Shown here piece after piece: positions 45,136 to 52,728 of a stretch of DNA of 64,000 nucleotides (position 1 is the stretch's first letter; every line of letters starts with the position of its first letter). This DNA comes from Ancylomarina sp. DW003 (GTDB taxonomy: Bacteria; Bacteroidota; Bacteroidia; Bacteroidales; Marinifilaceae), in contig NZ_JAKJSD010000014.1 of the NCBI RefSeq assembly GCF_029029505.1, forward strand, positions 47,514 through 111,513. The letters are read 5' to 3'. The notes under the pieces are model-generated. The model had not been told where the DNA came from. It saw nothing but the letters and a program-made list of their open reading frames with translations, and did no database searches. The position numbers and the translations under genes were made by a program.

Positions 45136-45882
45136 ATGAGAAAAATAAAATTTATACTTATTGCAGTGATGTTCTTGTCTGGAATTGCCATTTCATGTGA
45201 CAAAAGTGATTCAAAAAGTAACGATGATCCTGGTAATATTCCAGGAATGGGTGAAGCTGGTGGGAAGTTAGAAGTGGAGAAACCATTTGTTCTTCCAGAA
45301 GGAGTGTCTATTGTGGGTGAGATAAGTGGTTTTGGTGATGGTGTAGAAGCTGTTGAAGGAAGTATTTCACTTTTGGAGAATCCAACATTGAAAGATGCTA
45401 AAACAGGCTATTTTTCTAGAGGTTCAGGTGGGCAATGGGTAATCTTAGATATTTTACTACGAAATGATAATGATACAGATACATACTTCACTTTTAATAG
45501 AGGCTGTGTTTTCGAGTGTAAAGAGAAAGACTACCAGCATGCTATATGTCTAAGGAAAGTTCGTTTTAAAATTGCTAAAAAGATTCAAAAGAGAATTAAA
45601 CTTTTCCTTTATTGTATAAACAAAGGAAGAAGTGGAAGTAAAGCAGGTATTGGTTATTATTTAAGGGGTGTGACGAAATCTGAACGTATGATGAAGCTCT
45701 GTAATGCTCTGCAGTATAAGAAAATTGATGTTAGTCATTATGATGAGGATCAGATGAGCGACTATGAAGCGAAATGTAAGCGGATTCAAGATATTGTTTG
45801 GGCAGTTACGAATGGTAAAGGTGCTAGTGCTAATGATTGGGAGTTTATAGCTTCATTACAAGATGCTCCCGAAGATGATTAG
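45136..45882 (+). CDS. Lipoprotein of unknown function with a thioester-domain-like pattern
   Basis: A 248-residue lipoprotein (signal MRKIKFILIAVMFLSGIAIS, lipobox Cys21) with an Asp/Ser/Asn-rich linker. After a beta-rich region (EGVSIVGEISGFGDGVEAVE; GGQWVILDILL) comes a helical C-terminal half with LFLYCINKGRSGSKAGIGYY, LRGVTKSERMMKLCNALQYK and IQDIVWAVTNGKG. The order YCI-x-G ... G-x-x-Y ... Q-x-x-VWAVT resembles the Cys and Gln segments of the thioester domains of Gram-positive adhesins (YCI-E-PG and TQ-x-AIW). That is a resemblance by eye only. It ends the group of secreted proteins behind the capsule locus. Confidence 0.7.
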   Translation: MRKIKFILIAVMFLSGIAISCDKSDSKSNDDPGNIPGMGEAGGKLEVEKPFVLPEGVSIVGEISGFGDGVEAVEGSISLLENPTLKDAKTGYFSRGSGGQWVILDILLRNDNDTDTYFTFNRGCVFECKEKDYQHAICLRKVRFKIAKKIQKRIKLFLYCINKGRSGSKAGIGYYLRGVTKSERMMKLCNALQYKKIDVSHYDEDQMSDYEAKCKRIQDIVWAVTNGKGASANDWEFIASLQDAPEDD

Positions 45883-45924
45883 ATGTAATCCGTGTTTGAG
45901 AAAGAGGATATTCAAGGTGATATG

Positions 45925-46510
45925 TGAGTCGTCCTGAAATAGGTTGACACTTTTTAGAAATTAATATTTAATCCAGTGACTAGCCTCACTGGATTTTTCA
46001 TGTATAAAATTAGGAGTTTTATATCCTAAACTCAAATGAGGCCTCCTGTTGTTATAAATCTATACTGATTGTTTAATCATCTTTTTCAATTCCTTTCCCG
46101 TATTACACCTTTCAATCAAAAACTCTTGTTTTAAGATTCCATTCATTCTTTCAGCTAAAGCATTTTGGTAACAATCATACCCATCAGTCATTGATGAAGT
46201 AATTGTATTTGAATTCAATACATCTTGATAAATCGAGGTACTATACTGAAGTCCTCGATCAGAATGATGTATCAGAGGCAAAGTGTTTTTCCTTTCTTTT
46301 ATGGCCATTTTGAGCGCTTGTACAACATTCTGAGCACTCATATTTTTGCTTATTTTATAGCCCATAATTTTTCGACTATAAGCATCAGTTACCAACTCTC
46401 TGTAAAGCCTGTTTCCTCTGGTGAAATGGGAATTTTTACTATCAAGCCATTATTTCCAGTTTTTAAACTATCTACCTAATTTAACTTACTTAGACGTCCA
46501 TTAGCCATTT
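45925..46510 (-). mobile_element. Degraded IS3-family insertion sequence remnant
   Basis: Contains the remains of an OrfB integrase-core transposase. The low-coordinate end (gtcgtcctgaaataggttga, about 45930-45949) looks like an IS3-type terminal sequence. A matching inverted repeat at the other end was not found, the first half of the transposase is missing, and the remainder holds stops. The limits are approximate. Confidence 0.65.
45961..46449 (-). pseudogene. Broken IS3-family OrfB transposase (3' half)
   Basis: The open part (46060-46395) contains the integrase core: VTDAYSRKIMGY with the first Asp, LIHHSDRGLQYS with the second Asp, and NALAERMNGILKQEF with the Glu of the DDE triad. An in-frame TAG (46060-46062) interrupts it after KKMIKQSV. 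Reading past that stop gives IYNNRRPHLSLGYKTPNF, the normal end of such transposases, down to the stop at 45961. Upstream of 46395 the same frame gives HFTRGNRLYREL, then another stop, and the N-terminal part is absent. It is therefore non-functional unless a full-length copy elsewhere acts on the ends. Confidence 0.85.
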
Positions 46511-46665
46511 AAATTACTCTAATATAAGAGTGTGATTTTCTGTATTGACAAGTTGACAAGTTTGACAATATGAATCTTAATTGAAATTTGATATTTTAGT
46601 GCGAATTTAAGAGTATAGTGGAAATTGATAAACTTTTTTCATTTAAGTAGAATAGAAAAAACTTG
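46511..46665. other. Short spacer between IS remnant and first attC-like hairpin
   Basis: 155 bases, no gene. A tgacaagttgacaagtttga stretch (about 46545-46565) is a short tandem-like repeat. If a cassette gene preceded the hairpin, it is lost. Confidence 0.3.
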
Positions 46666-46861
46666 TGCTAACACGCGCTAATATAACATAGGCGGGTATA
46701 GGGGGTATGAAGGTTTCATGCTTTTAATGAGCAACGGCAAGCTAGCTGTTTTAGAATTGTTATGGTTAAGTTTAATCCTATGATGACAATCTTGCCTTTT
46801 TATGAAACTTGGAACATAAATCAACTAAGACATTAATGTTACATAGTGCCATTCGTTAGCA
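46666..46861. repeat. attC-like imperfect hairpin 1 (upstream of the NACHT gene)
   Basis: A 196-base region with nested, imperfect inverted arms. TGCTAAC (46666-46672) pairs with GTTAGCA (46855-46861). GCGC (46675-46678) pairs with GTGC (46846-46849). TAACAT (46684-46689) pairs with ATGTTA (46836-46841), ATAGG (46698-46702) faces CCTAT (46777-46781) as an alternative pair, GTTTCAT (46713-46719) pairs with ATGAAAC (46802-46808), and GGCAAG (46736-46741) with CTTGCC (46791-46796). The ends GCTAAC/GTTAGC are like the R-type boxes of integron attC sites, although they do not fit the strict RYYYAAC/GTTRRRY rule. The NACHT start codon lies 18 bases beyond. Confidence 0.6.
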
Positions 46862-46879
46862 AAAATTTAAAAAAAATAT

Positions 46880-48619
46880 ATGCTGCAAGAGATTATTATT
46901 GGAAAATTAATTGATGAAGTATATTCTGCATTTAAAACTAAAATTAAAGGCAAGAAATACAAAGCTATATCTGAACCTATAGATTTCTTTAACGCTATTA
47001 AAAATCATCAAATTTATATCGATAATTGGTCAAAAGATGTTTTTTTTTATGATTTAAACAGTAGCAAATCAATAAATAAGCATTATGTTGATTTAGATAT
47101 AAGCTTGACTGCAAAAAAATATCTAGAAGATGATGAAAAACCCGTTATTGTTGGATCAATACTTGATTTAATTAATGGAGACAACCTTATAATATTAGGT
47201 GATCCAGGAGCAGGAAAAACTACCACATTAAAATATATATGCACAAATCTATTACATAAAAATCTCGAAGAGCTAGATGGTTTTCATTTTCCCATTCTGA
47301 TAGAATTAAGGTCTCTAAGTGATTCAGAAACTTTAATTTCTTATCTTCAAAAGAAAATGGGGATTTTTGTAGAATTTGAAAATTCTGTAAATGATCAATA
47401 TTATTTTGAGATTGTTAAAAACACAGTTTATGACTATTTAAATACTTTTAATGTACTATTATTGATAGATGGTCTTGACGAAGTTGATTACAGGGCTGAT
47501 GAGATTTTAAGAGAATTTAAAGAGTTAGTTTTACATTTAAATTCTTCAATTGCGATAATGACTTGCAGATCAGGAGCATTTAATTCTTTTATGCCTAATT
47601 GTGAAGTATTTGAATTATGTCCTCTTGGGGAAAATAAAATTGAAGGTTTTACAAAAAACTGGTTTAATAATGAAAATGATGCTGATTTTTTTTTAATTGA
47701 ATTAAAAAAAAATCCGTATTATGATGCTGCAATTAGACCTCTATTATTGGCTCAGCTTTGTACACTATATTCAAAGATTAGATATATACCAGACAAACCC
47801 AAATCTGTTTATAAGAGGCTTATTCAATTGTTGATTGAAGAGTGGGATCTTAAACGTGGGATTATCCGTACTTCTACCTATTCAAAATTTCAATTAGATC
47901 AGAAAATTGATTTTCTTTCTCGATTAGCATTTCAATTAAATATATTGTTTACTCAAAAAAAGTACCGAACTCCGGAATTATATTTGGCGTATAGGCATAT
48001 ATATAAAGATTTTGGCTTGTTGGCAAAAGAGAAAGAAAATGTTATTTCGGAAATAGAAAGCCATAATGGATTAATTGTTCAATCAGGATATTATTGGTAT
48101 GAGTTTTCTCATAAATCGTTGCAAGAATATCTTGCAGCAAATTATATTATTCATTTGTCAAATATTCCCAGAAACATCAAATTCTCAAACTTTAAAAATG
48201 AATTTGCGGTGGCTGTATCTTTATCTTCTGATCCAAATGACTACTTTGCATCATTAGTTTTCGATAAAATTGATAAAGAAAATGTTTCCTCAAAAGATTT
48301 ATTAGAGTTTTTATATAGATTATTTTTAGAAAAGCCAGATTTTTCTATTTCTCCAATTTGGTTAGCTTGTGTTTTTTATTTGACGCCTAATCTTCAAAGC
48401 TCTACACACTACTCTTTAAATTTATTTATTGAAGAAATGATGAAAATAAAGAATGTCAGGAAGTGTTTTAGAGAATTATTGAATTTCTATACCATTGAAA
48501 ATATCGAATCAGGAGAAAAAGTTCTTTTATATAAAGAGCAGGAACTATTAACTCCTTCAAGCATTGAATTTCCAAAAATAATTTCAGTTGATATACAGTT
48601 TATTCGTTGTTTTAAATAA
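46880..48619 (+). CDS. Bacterial NACHT-domain NTPase, probable anti-phage defence protein
   Basis: A 579-residue STAND-type NTPase. A short N-terminal helical region (1-100, start MLQEIIIGKLIDEVYSAFKT) precedes the NACHT core: Walker A GDPGAGKTTTLKY (107-119), Walker B LLLIDGLDEVD (about 193-203), a sensor-1 segment IAIMTCRSG and the RPLLLAQLC helix. A winged-helix end follows, with FSHKSLQEYLAANY (about 409-422). The last 150 residues are an uncharacterised C-terminal domain that would be the sensor. No nuclease, TIR or other effector domain is recognised in the short N-terminus. Bacterial NACHT proteins of this type have been shown to protect against phage. It stands alone between attC-like hairpins, is very AT-rich, and is likely acquired. 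Confidence 0.85.
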   Translation: MLQEIIIGKLIDEVYSAFKTKIKGKKYKAISEPIDFFNAIKNHQIYIDNWSKDVFFYDLNSSKSINKHYVDLDISLTAKKYLEDDEKPVIVGSILDLINGDNLIILGDPGAGKTTTLKYICTNLLHKNLEELDGFHFPILIELRSLSDSETLISYLQKKMGIFVEFENSVNDQYYFEIVKNTVYDYLNTFNVLLLIDGLDEVDYRADEILREFKELVLHLNSSIAIMTCRSGAFNSFMPNCEVFELCPLGENKIEGFTKNWFNNENDADFFLIELKKNPYYDAAIRPLLLAQLCTLYSKIRYIPDKPKSVYKRLIQLLIEEWDLKRGIIRTSTYSKFQLDQKIDFLSRLAFQLNILFTQKKYRTPELYLAYRHIYKDFGLLAKEKENVISEIESHNGLIVQSGYYWYEFSHKSLQEYLAANYIIHLSNIPRNIKFSNFKNEFAVAVSLSSDPNDYFASLVFDKIDKENVSSKDLLEFLYRLFLEKPDFSISPIWLACVFYLTPNLQSSTHYSLNLFIEEMMKIKNVRKCFRELLNFYTIENIESGEKVLLYKEQELLTPSSIEFPKIISVDIQFIRCFK

Positions 48620-48625
48620 CTTTTG

Positions 48626-48757
48626 CTAACACTCGGTATGGTTAATACGGGGTTCAATGCTTTTGGAATGTAGTACCCCGTTTCAGATTTTTTTGTACTT
48701 TGATAGTTAAAAAGTTTGCACTTCCTTACTAATCATACCACTACCCATAAGCAATAT
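48626..48757. repeat. attC-like imperfect hairpin 2 (downstream of the NACHT gene)
   Basis: It begins GCTAACACTCGG, sharing the GCTAACAC core with hairpin 1. GGTATGGTTA (48635-48644) pairs with TAATCATACC (48730-48739), with one wobble. Inside, ACGGGGT (48647-48653) pairs with ACCCCGT (48675-48681). The right end reads CATAAGCAA instead of GTTAGCA, so the outermost box pair is imperfect. It starts seven bases after the NACHT stop codon and ends about ten bases before a new lipoprotein start codon. The two hairpins share layout and outer core but not inner sequence, as attC sites of different cassettes do. Confidence 0.6.
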
Positions 48758-48762
48758 TTTAT

Positions 48763-48852
48763 ATGAAACTACATTTGAAAATATTGTTCTATATTTTAAT
48801 TTTATTTTCGTTGCTTTCTTGCATGGAACAAAGAATATGTAGTGAAATTTGA
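48763..48852 (+). pseudogene. Truncated lipoprotein reading frame behind hairpin 2
   Basis: 29 codons: a lipoprotein signal MKLHLKILFYILILFSLLSC with lipobox, then nine residues and a stop. A signal peptide and lipobox with almost no mature protein is unlikely to be a functional product. It lies where the next gene of a cassette array would begin. It is probably the 5' remnant of a lost or frameshifted gene, although a tiny lipoprotein (lysis-type) cannot be excluded. Confidence 0.5.
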
Positions 48853-49045
48853 AGAGGTGTTATATGTTTTTCAGTATTTTATAAGATGCATAACAGCCAC
48901 AAAAGCTAAATTTTATGGATGGTGGTGAATTATTTGAAAGTTAAGTGTAAGAACAAACGCGAGCAAACCATATGATCTAGCTATCTGCCTGTGCATACAT
49001 ATGATGTTTTGATATAGGTTTACTTTCCCCTCTATTTTCCCCTGA
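48853..49045. other. Remnant stretch between truncated lipoprotein and tRNA-Ser terminator
   Basis: No gene recognised. A small hairpin TGTTAT (48858-48863) with ATAACA (48890-48895) is visible, perhaps the decayed end of a further cassette. Confidence 0.3.
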
Positions 49046-49076
49046 AAAACAAAACCTCTTGATAATCAAGAGGTTT
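49045..49076 (-). terminator. Terminator of tRNA-Ser
   Basis: On the minus strand an 11-bp stem (49052-49062 with 49066-49076, loop of three) is followed by TTGTTTTT. It lies just beyond the tRNA 3' end. Confidence 0.8.
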
Positions 49077-49093
49077 GTTTGTTTGTTTTTTAG

Positions 49094-49178
49094 CGGAGAG
49101 GAAGGGATTCGAACCCCCGGTACCTTGCGGTACACGAGCTTTCCAGGCGCGCACAATCGACCACTCTGTCACCTCTCC
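49094..49178 (-). tRNA. tRNA-Ser (anticodon GGA)
   Basis: The acceptor stem GGAGAGG (5', ending at 49178) pairs with CCTCTCC at 49095-49101, and the discriminator base is G. The anticodon loop CTGGAAA gives GGA. There is a long variable arm (GTACC-GCAA-GGTAC) as in class II tRNAs, and the T-loop region is GGGGGTTCGAATCCC-like. CCA is not encoded. The anticodon stem has one apparent mismatch. The 3' end faces the accessory patch. Confidence 0.93.
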
Positions 49179-49191
49179 AGTATTATGAGAA

Positions 49192-49221
49192 CAAAAGTAG
49201 AAGAAAAAATGGCTTTACAAA
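49192..49221 (-). promoter_or_regulatory. Promoter of tRNA-Ser
   Basis: Minus-strand -7 box TACTTTTG (49192-49199) lies 13 bases before the tRNA 5' end. A TTTG (49218-49221) is placed 18 bases upstream, fitting the Bacteroidota -33/-7 promoter. Confidence 0.7.
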
Positions 49222-49333
49222 ATTAGATTTGAAAGAAAATAGTTTTGTGTTTAATGAATATGTGCCTTGTTCCTGTTACTCAATCTTCTATATAAAAACT
49301 TTCTTAAGAGTAATAGTTTTTGACTATCTCTTA

Positions 49334-49341
49334 TATCTTTG
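49334..49341 (+). promoter_or_regulatory. Candidate -7 box of the ABC-F gene
   Basis: TATCTTTG matches TAnnTTTG, 68 bases before the start codon. A TTTTTG upstream (49317-49322) is closer than the usual -33 spacing. Confidence 0.45.
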
Positions 49342-49409
49342 CAGCTTGAAAATAAGTAGGACTTATCATTCGCAATTAGATATTTGCGTGAGGTAGAAAA
49401 AGAAAAAAA

Positions 49410-51044
49410 ATGATTTCAGTTGATGGTTTGGCGGTAGAGTTTGGTGGCACTACCTTATTTAAAGATATTTCCTTTGTAATAAACGAGAAGGACAGGATTG
49501 CCCTTATGGGTAAAAATGGTGCTGGTAAATCAACTTTGCTGAAGATTATTGCAGGGGCAGATAAACCTACTCGTGGACGAATTGGAGCTCCTAAAGATGC
49601 TGTAATTGCTTACCTACCTCAGCATTTGATGACCGATAATACTCGTACCGTATTTGAGGAGGCTTCTCAGGCTTTTTCAAAGATCTTTGAAATGGAGAAA
49701 GAGATTGAGGAGATCAATTTGGAGATGGCTTCACGAACTGATTACGAATCTGAAGAGTATTATCAGTTGATAGAACGTGTTTCGGCTTTAAGTGAAGTGT
49801 TTTATTCCATAGAGGAGATTAACTACGATGCTGAGGTTGAGAAAACACTTTTAGGACTTGGATTTAAACGCGAGGATTTTACTCGTCCAACTTCTGAGTT
49901 TAGTGGAGGTTGGAGAATGCGTATCGAATTAGCAAAAATTCTATTACGTCAACCAGACCTAATTCTTCTCGATGAGCCTACCAACCATTTGGATATTGAA
50001 TCTATTCAATGGCTTGAAAACTTTCTAATGAATTCAGGTAAGGCGGTTATCGTTATTTCCCACGACCGTGCCTTTGTAGATAATATTACAACACGAACCA
50101 TAGAAGTGACTATGGGGCGTATTTACGATTATAAGGCAAAATATTCAGAGTATCTGGAATTAAGAAAAGACAGACGTCTTCATCAGCAAAAAGCATACGA
50201 AGAGCAGCAAAAAATAATAGCAGACAATCAAGCTTTCATTGACCGTTTTAAGGGGACATATTCTAAAACCAATCAAGTTTCTTCTCGAGAGAAAATGCTA
50301 GAAAAAATGGAAATCGTTGAGATTGATGAAGAAGATACATCAGCTTTACGTTTGAAATTCCCACCATCACCTCGATCTGGTAATTACCCTGTTATTGCTG
50401 ATGGTTTAGGCAAAACGTATAGTGATAATTTAGTTTTTTCTGATGCTAAATTTACGATTGAACGTGGAGAGAAAGTAGCCTTTGTTGGTCGAAACGGTGA
50501 AGGAAAATCGACTTTGGTGAAAGCTATAATGGATGAGATCGATTATGATGGAGAATTGACCTTAGGGCATAATACAATGATTGGTTACTTCGCTCAAAAC
50601 CAGGCTTCATTGTTGGATGAAAACTTAACTGTTTTTCAAACAATTGATGATGTTGCAGTAGGGGATATTAGAACTAAGATTAAAGATATGTTGGGAGCCT
50701 TCATGTTTGGAGGTGATAATTCAACTAAGAAAGTAAAAGTTCTATCAGGAGGTGAGCGTACTCGTTTAGCGATGATAAAGCTTCTATTAGAACCAGTAAA
50801 CTTGCTAATTCTCGATGAGCCAACCAATCACTTGGATCTAAAAACTAAGGATATTTTAAAAGAAGCCTTAATGGCCTTCGATGGGACCTTAATACTTGTA
50901 TCTCATGATAGAGATTTCTTGAATGGCCTGGTAAGTAAAGTATATGAGTTCGGAAACAAAAAAGTAAAAGAGCACTTGTGTGGTATCTCAGAATTTCTTG
51001 AAACGAAAAAAATGGAGAATCTTACGGAACTGGAAGTGAAGTAA
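49410..51044 (+). CDS. ABC-F family ATP-binding protein (ribosome-associated)
   Basis: A 544-residue soluble protein with two ABC cassettes and no membrane segment. Walker A motifs are GKNGAGKST (about 36-44) and GRNGEGKST (about 357-365); signature motifs are FSGGWRMRIELAK and LSGGERTRLAM; Walker B motifs end in LLDEPTNHLD and ILDEPTNHLD. The linker between cassettes (KDRRLHQQKAYEEQQKII and on) is the P-site-tRNA-interaction helix region of ABC-F proteins. ABC-F factors act on the ribosomal E site in translation or, in some branches, antibiotic resistance; chromosomal context suggests the housekeeping type (Uup/YbiT-like). Own promoter and terminator. Confidence 0.93.
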   Translation: MISVDGLAVEFGGTTLFKDISFVINEKDRIALMGKNGAGKSTLLKIIAGADKPTRGRIGAPKDAVIAYLPQHLMTDNTRTVFEEASQAFSKIFEMEKEIEEINLEMASRTDYESEEYYQLIERVSALSEVFYSIEEINYDAEVEKTLLGLGFKREDFTRPTSEFSGGWRMRIELAKILLRQPDLILLDEPTNHLDIESIQWLENFLMNSGKAVIVISHDRAFVDNITTRTIEVTMGRIYDYKAKYSEYLELRKDRRLHQQKAYEEQQKIIADNQAFIDRFKGTYSKTNQVSSREKMLEKMEIVEIDEEDTSALRLKFPPSPRSGNYPVIADGLGKTYSDNLVFSDAKFTIERGEKVAFVGRNGEGKSTLVKAIMDEIDYDGELTLGHNTMIGYFAQNQASLLDENLTVFQTIDDVAVGDIRTKIKDMLGAFMFGGDNSTKKVKVLSGGERTRLAMIKLLLEPVNLLILDEPTNHLDLKTKDILKEALMAFDGTLILVSHDRDFLNGLVSKVYEFGNKKVKEHLCGISEFLETKKMENLTELEVK

Positions 51045-51068
51045 GATATTTCGATTTTTAAGATATTG

Positions 51069-51100
51069 AGCTTGTAGATAAATTTCTACAAGCTTTTTTT
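51069..51100 (+). terminator. Terminator of the ABC-F gene
   Basis: The 10-bp stem AGCTTGTAGA (51069-51078) pairs with TCTACAAGCT (51085-51094) and is followed by six T. Confidence 0.88.
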
Positions 51101-51129
51101 ATATCCAATCATGTAGTGAATTTAAGGGC

Positions 51130-51163
51130 AAAAAAAAGACCGTCTATTAAGACAGTCTTTTTT
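51130..51163 (-). terminator. gapA: Terminator of gapA
   Basis: On the minus strand aaagac/gtcttt with an inner gtct/agac stem is followed by a long T run. It lies 20 bases beyond the gapA stop and may work in both directions. Confidence 0.78.
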
Positions 51164-51183
51164 GAAATATCGTAATCAGTAAA

Positions 51184-52209
<1,026 letters not shown>

Positions 52210-52235
52210 TTATAAACCCTTTGTTTCTTGAATGG

Positions 52236-52243
52236 CAAAAGTA
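52236..52243 (-). promoter_or_regulatory. gapA: Promoter -7 box of gapA
   Basis: Minus-strand TACTTTTG, identical to the tRNA promoters in the window, 45 bases before the gapA start. No clear -33 TTTG. Confidence 0.55.
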
Positions 52244-52377
52244 GAGAAATAAATAAGAAAACTAGAGGAAAAAGCGAAAAAAAAACTTATGGTTTTTGAT
52301 CAGGAGTAAGAGTTTTGTGTTTGTTTGTCAATGTGTTATCGAAATCTGTAACGATTGCAATTGAGTGAAAATAAGGC

Positions 52378-52408
52378 AAAAAAAAATCTCATTTTAATGA
52401 GATTTTTT
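52378..52408 (-). terminator. Terminator of the 42-residue lipoprotein gene
   Basis: The stem AAAATCTCAT (52383-52392) pairs with ATGAGATTTT (52397-52406); on the minus strand a T run follows. It lies six bases past the stop codon of the small gene. Confidence 0.8.
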
Positions 52409-52413
52409 AATTC

Positions 52414-52542
52414 TTATACTGTTTTTGATGTTTTCTGCGTTTCAACTTTTGAATAAGCAGGACATTTTTTGTCAGTAGCACATGAGCTTAAAACAGTTCC
52501 TACCAAAAGAAGCAGGCAAAGTGCATAAAGTAGTTTTTTCAT
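52414..52542 (-). CDS. Tiny lipoprotein, 42 residues
   Basis: A minus-strand frame from ATG 52542 to TAA 52414: signal peptide MKKLLYALCLLLLVGTVLSS, lipobox Cys21, then a mature part of 22 residues beginning CATDKKCPAYSKVE. A candidate -7 box (TAAATTTG, 52569-52576) precedes it and a strong terminator follows, which argues that it is a real gene. Small lipoproteins with a KCPAY-like segment occur in Bacteroidota; the function is unknown to me. Confidence 0.75.
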   Translation of the reverse strand: MKKLLYALCLLLLVGTVLSSCATDKKCPAYSKVETQKTSKTV

Positions 52543-52568
52543 AGTGTTATTTTTTTCGAATCAGATTT

Positions 52569-52576
52569 CAAATTTA
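52569..52576 (-). promoter_or_regulatory. Candidate -7 box of the tiny lipoprotein gene
   Basis: Minus-strand TAAATTTG fits TAnnTTTG, 27 bases before the start codon. Confidence 0.4.
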
Positions 52577-52728
52577 ATATTTATAGGCTAGACTCATGAA
52601 TTATTATTGAAAAATAGAACGATTTTATGCAATAATTTGTAAAAGATAGTGATATTCTTGTAACTACAGAAATTATCATTCATTTTTGAATTGAATTTTA
52701 AATACTTGGAATATAAAACCTAATAGCC

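Larger units (their letters stand above)
46855..48757 (+). mobile_element. Putative integron-like gene cassette carrying a NACHT NTPase
   Basis: From the GTTAGCA box of hairpin 1 to the end of hairpin 2, the layout is core box, 18-base spacer, one gene, then a hairpin starting 7 bases after the stop codon. One gene with its own 3' hairpin and almost no spare DNA is the layout of an integron cassette. No integron integrase (IntI) or attI is visible within the window, so at best this is a lone or two-member attC cluster without integrase, or a different Bacteroidota-specific insertion type. Confidence 0.5.

Noticed and set aside
46225..46479. Plus-strand open frame of 84 codons across the IS remnant
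   Set aside because: It is the antisense shadow of the transposase frame, which carries the DDE motif.
46545..46565. Short tandem-like repeat tgacaagttgacaagtttgaca considered as a CRISPR or iteron start
   Set aside because: Only two to three imperfect units of about nine bases with no spacers; no array elsewhere in the window.
48075..48257. 60-codon frame inside the NACHT gene
   Set aside because: Out-of-frame shadow of the NTPase coding sequence.
49094..49178. tRNA-Ser as an attachment site with a direct repeat of its 3' end
   Set aside because: I found no second copy of the 3' segment in the accessory patch; kept only as a contextual remark.
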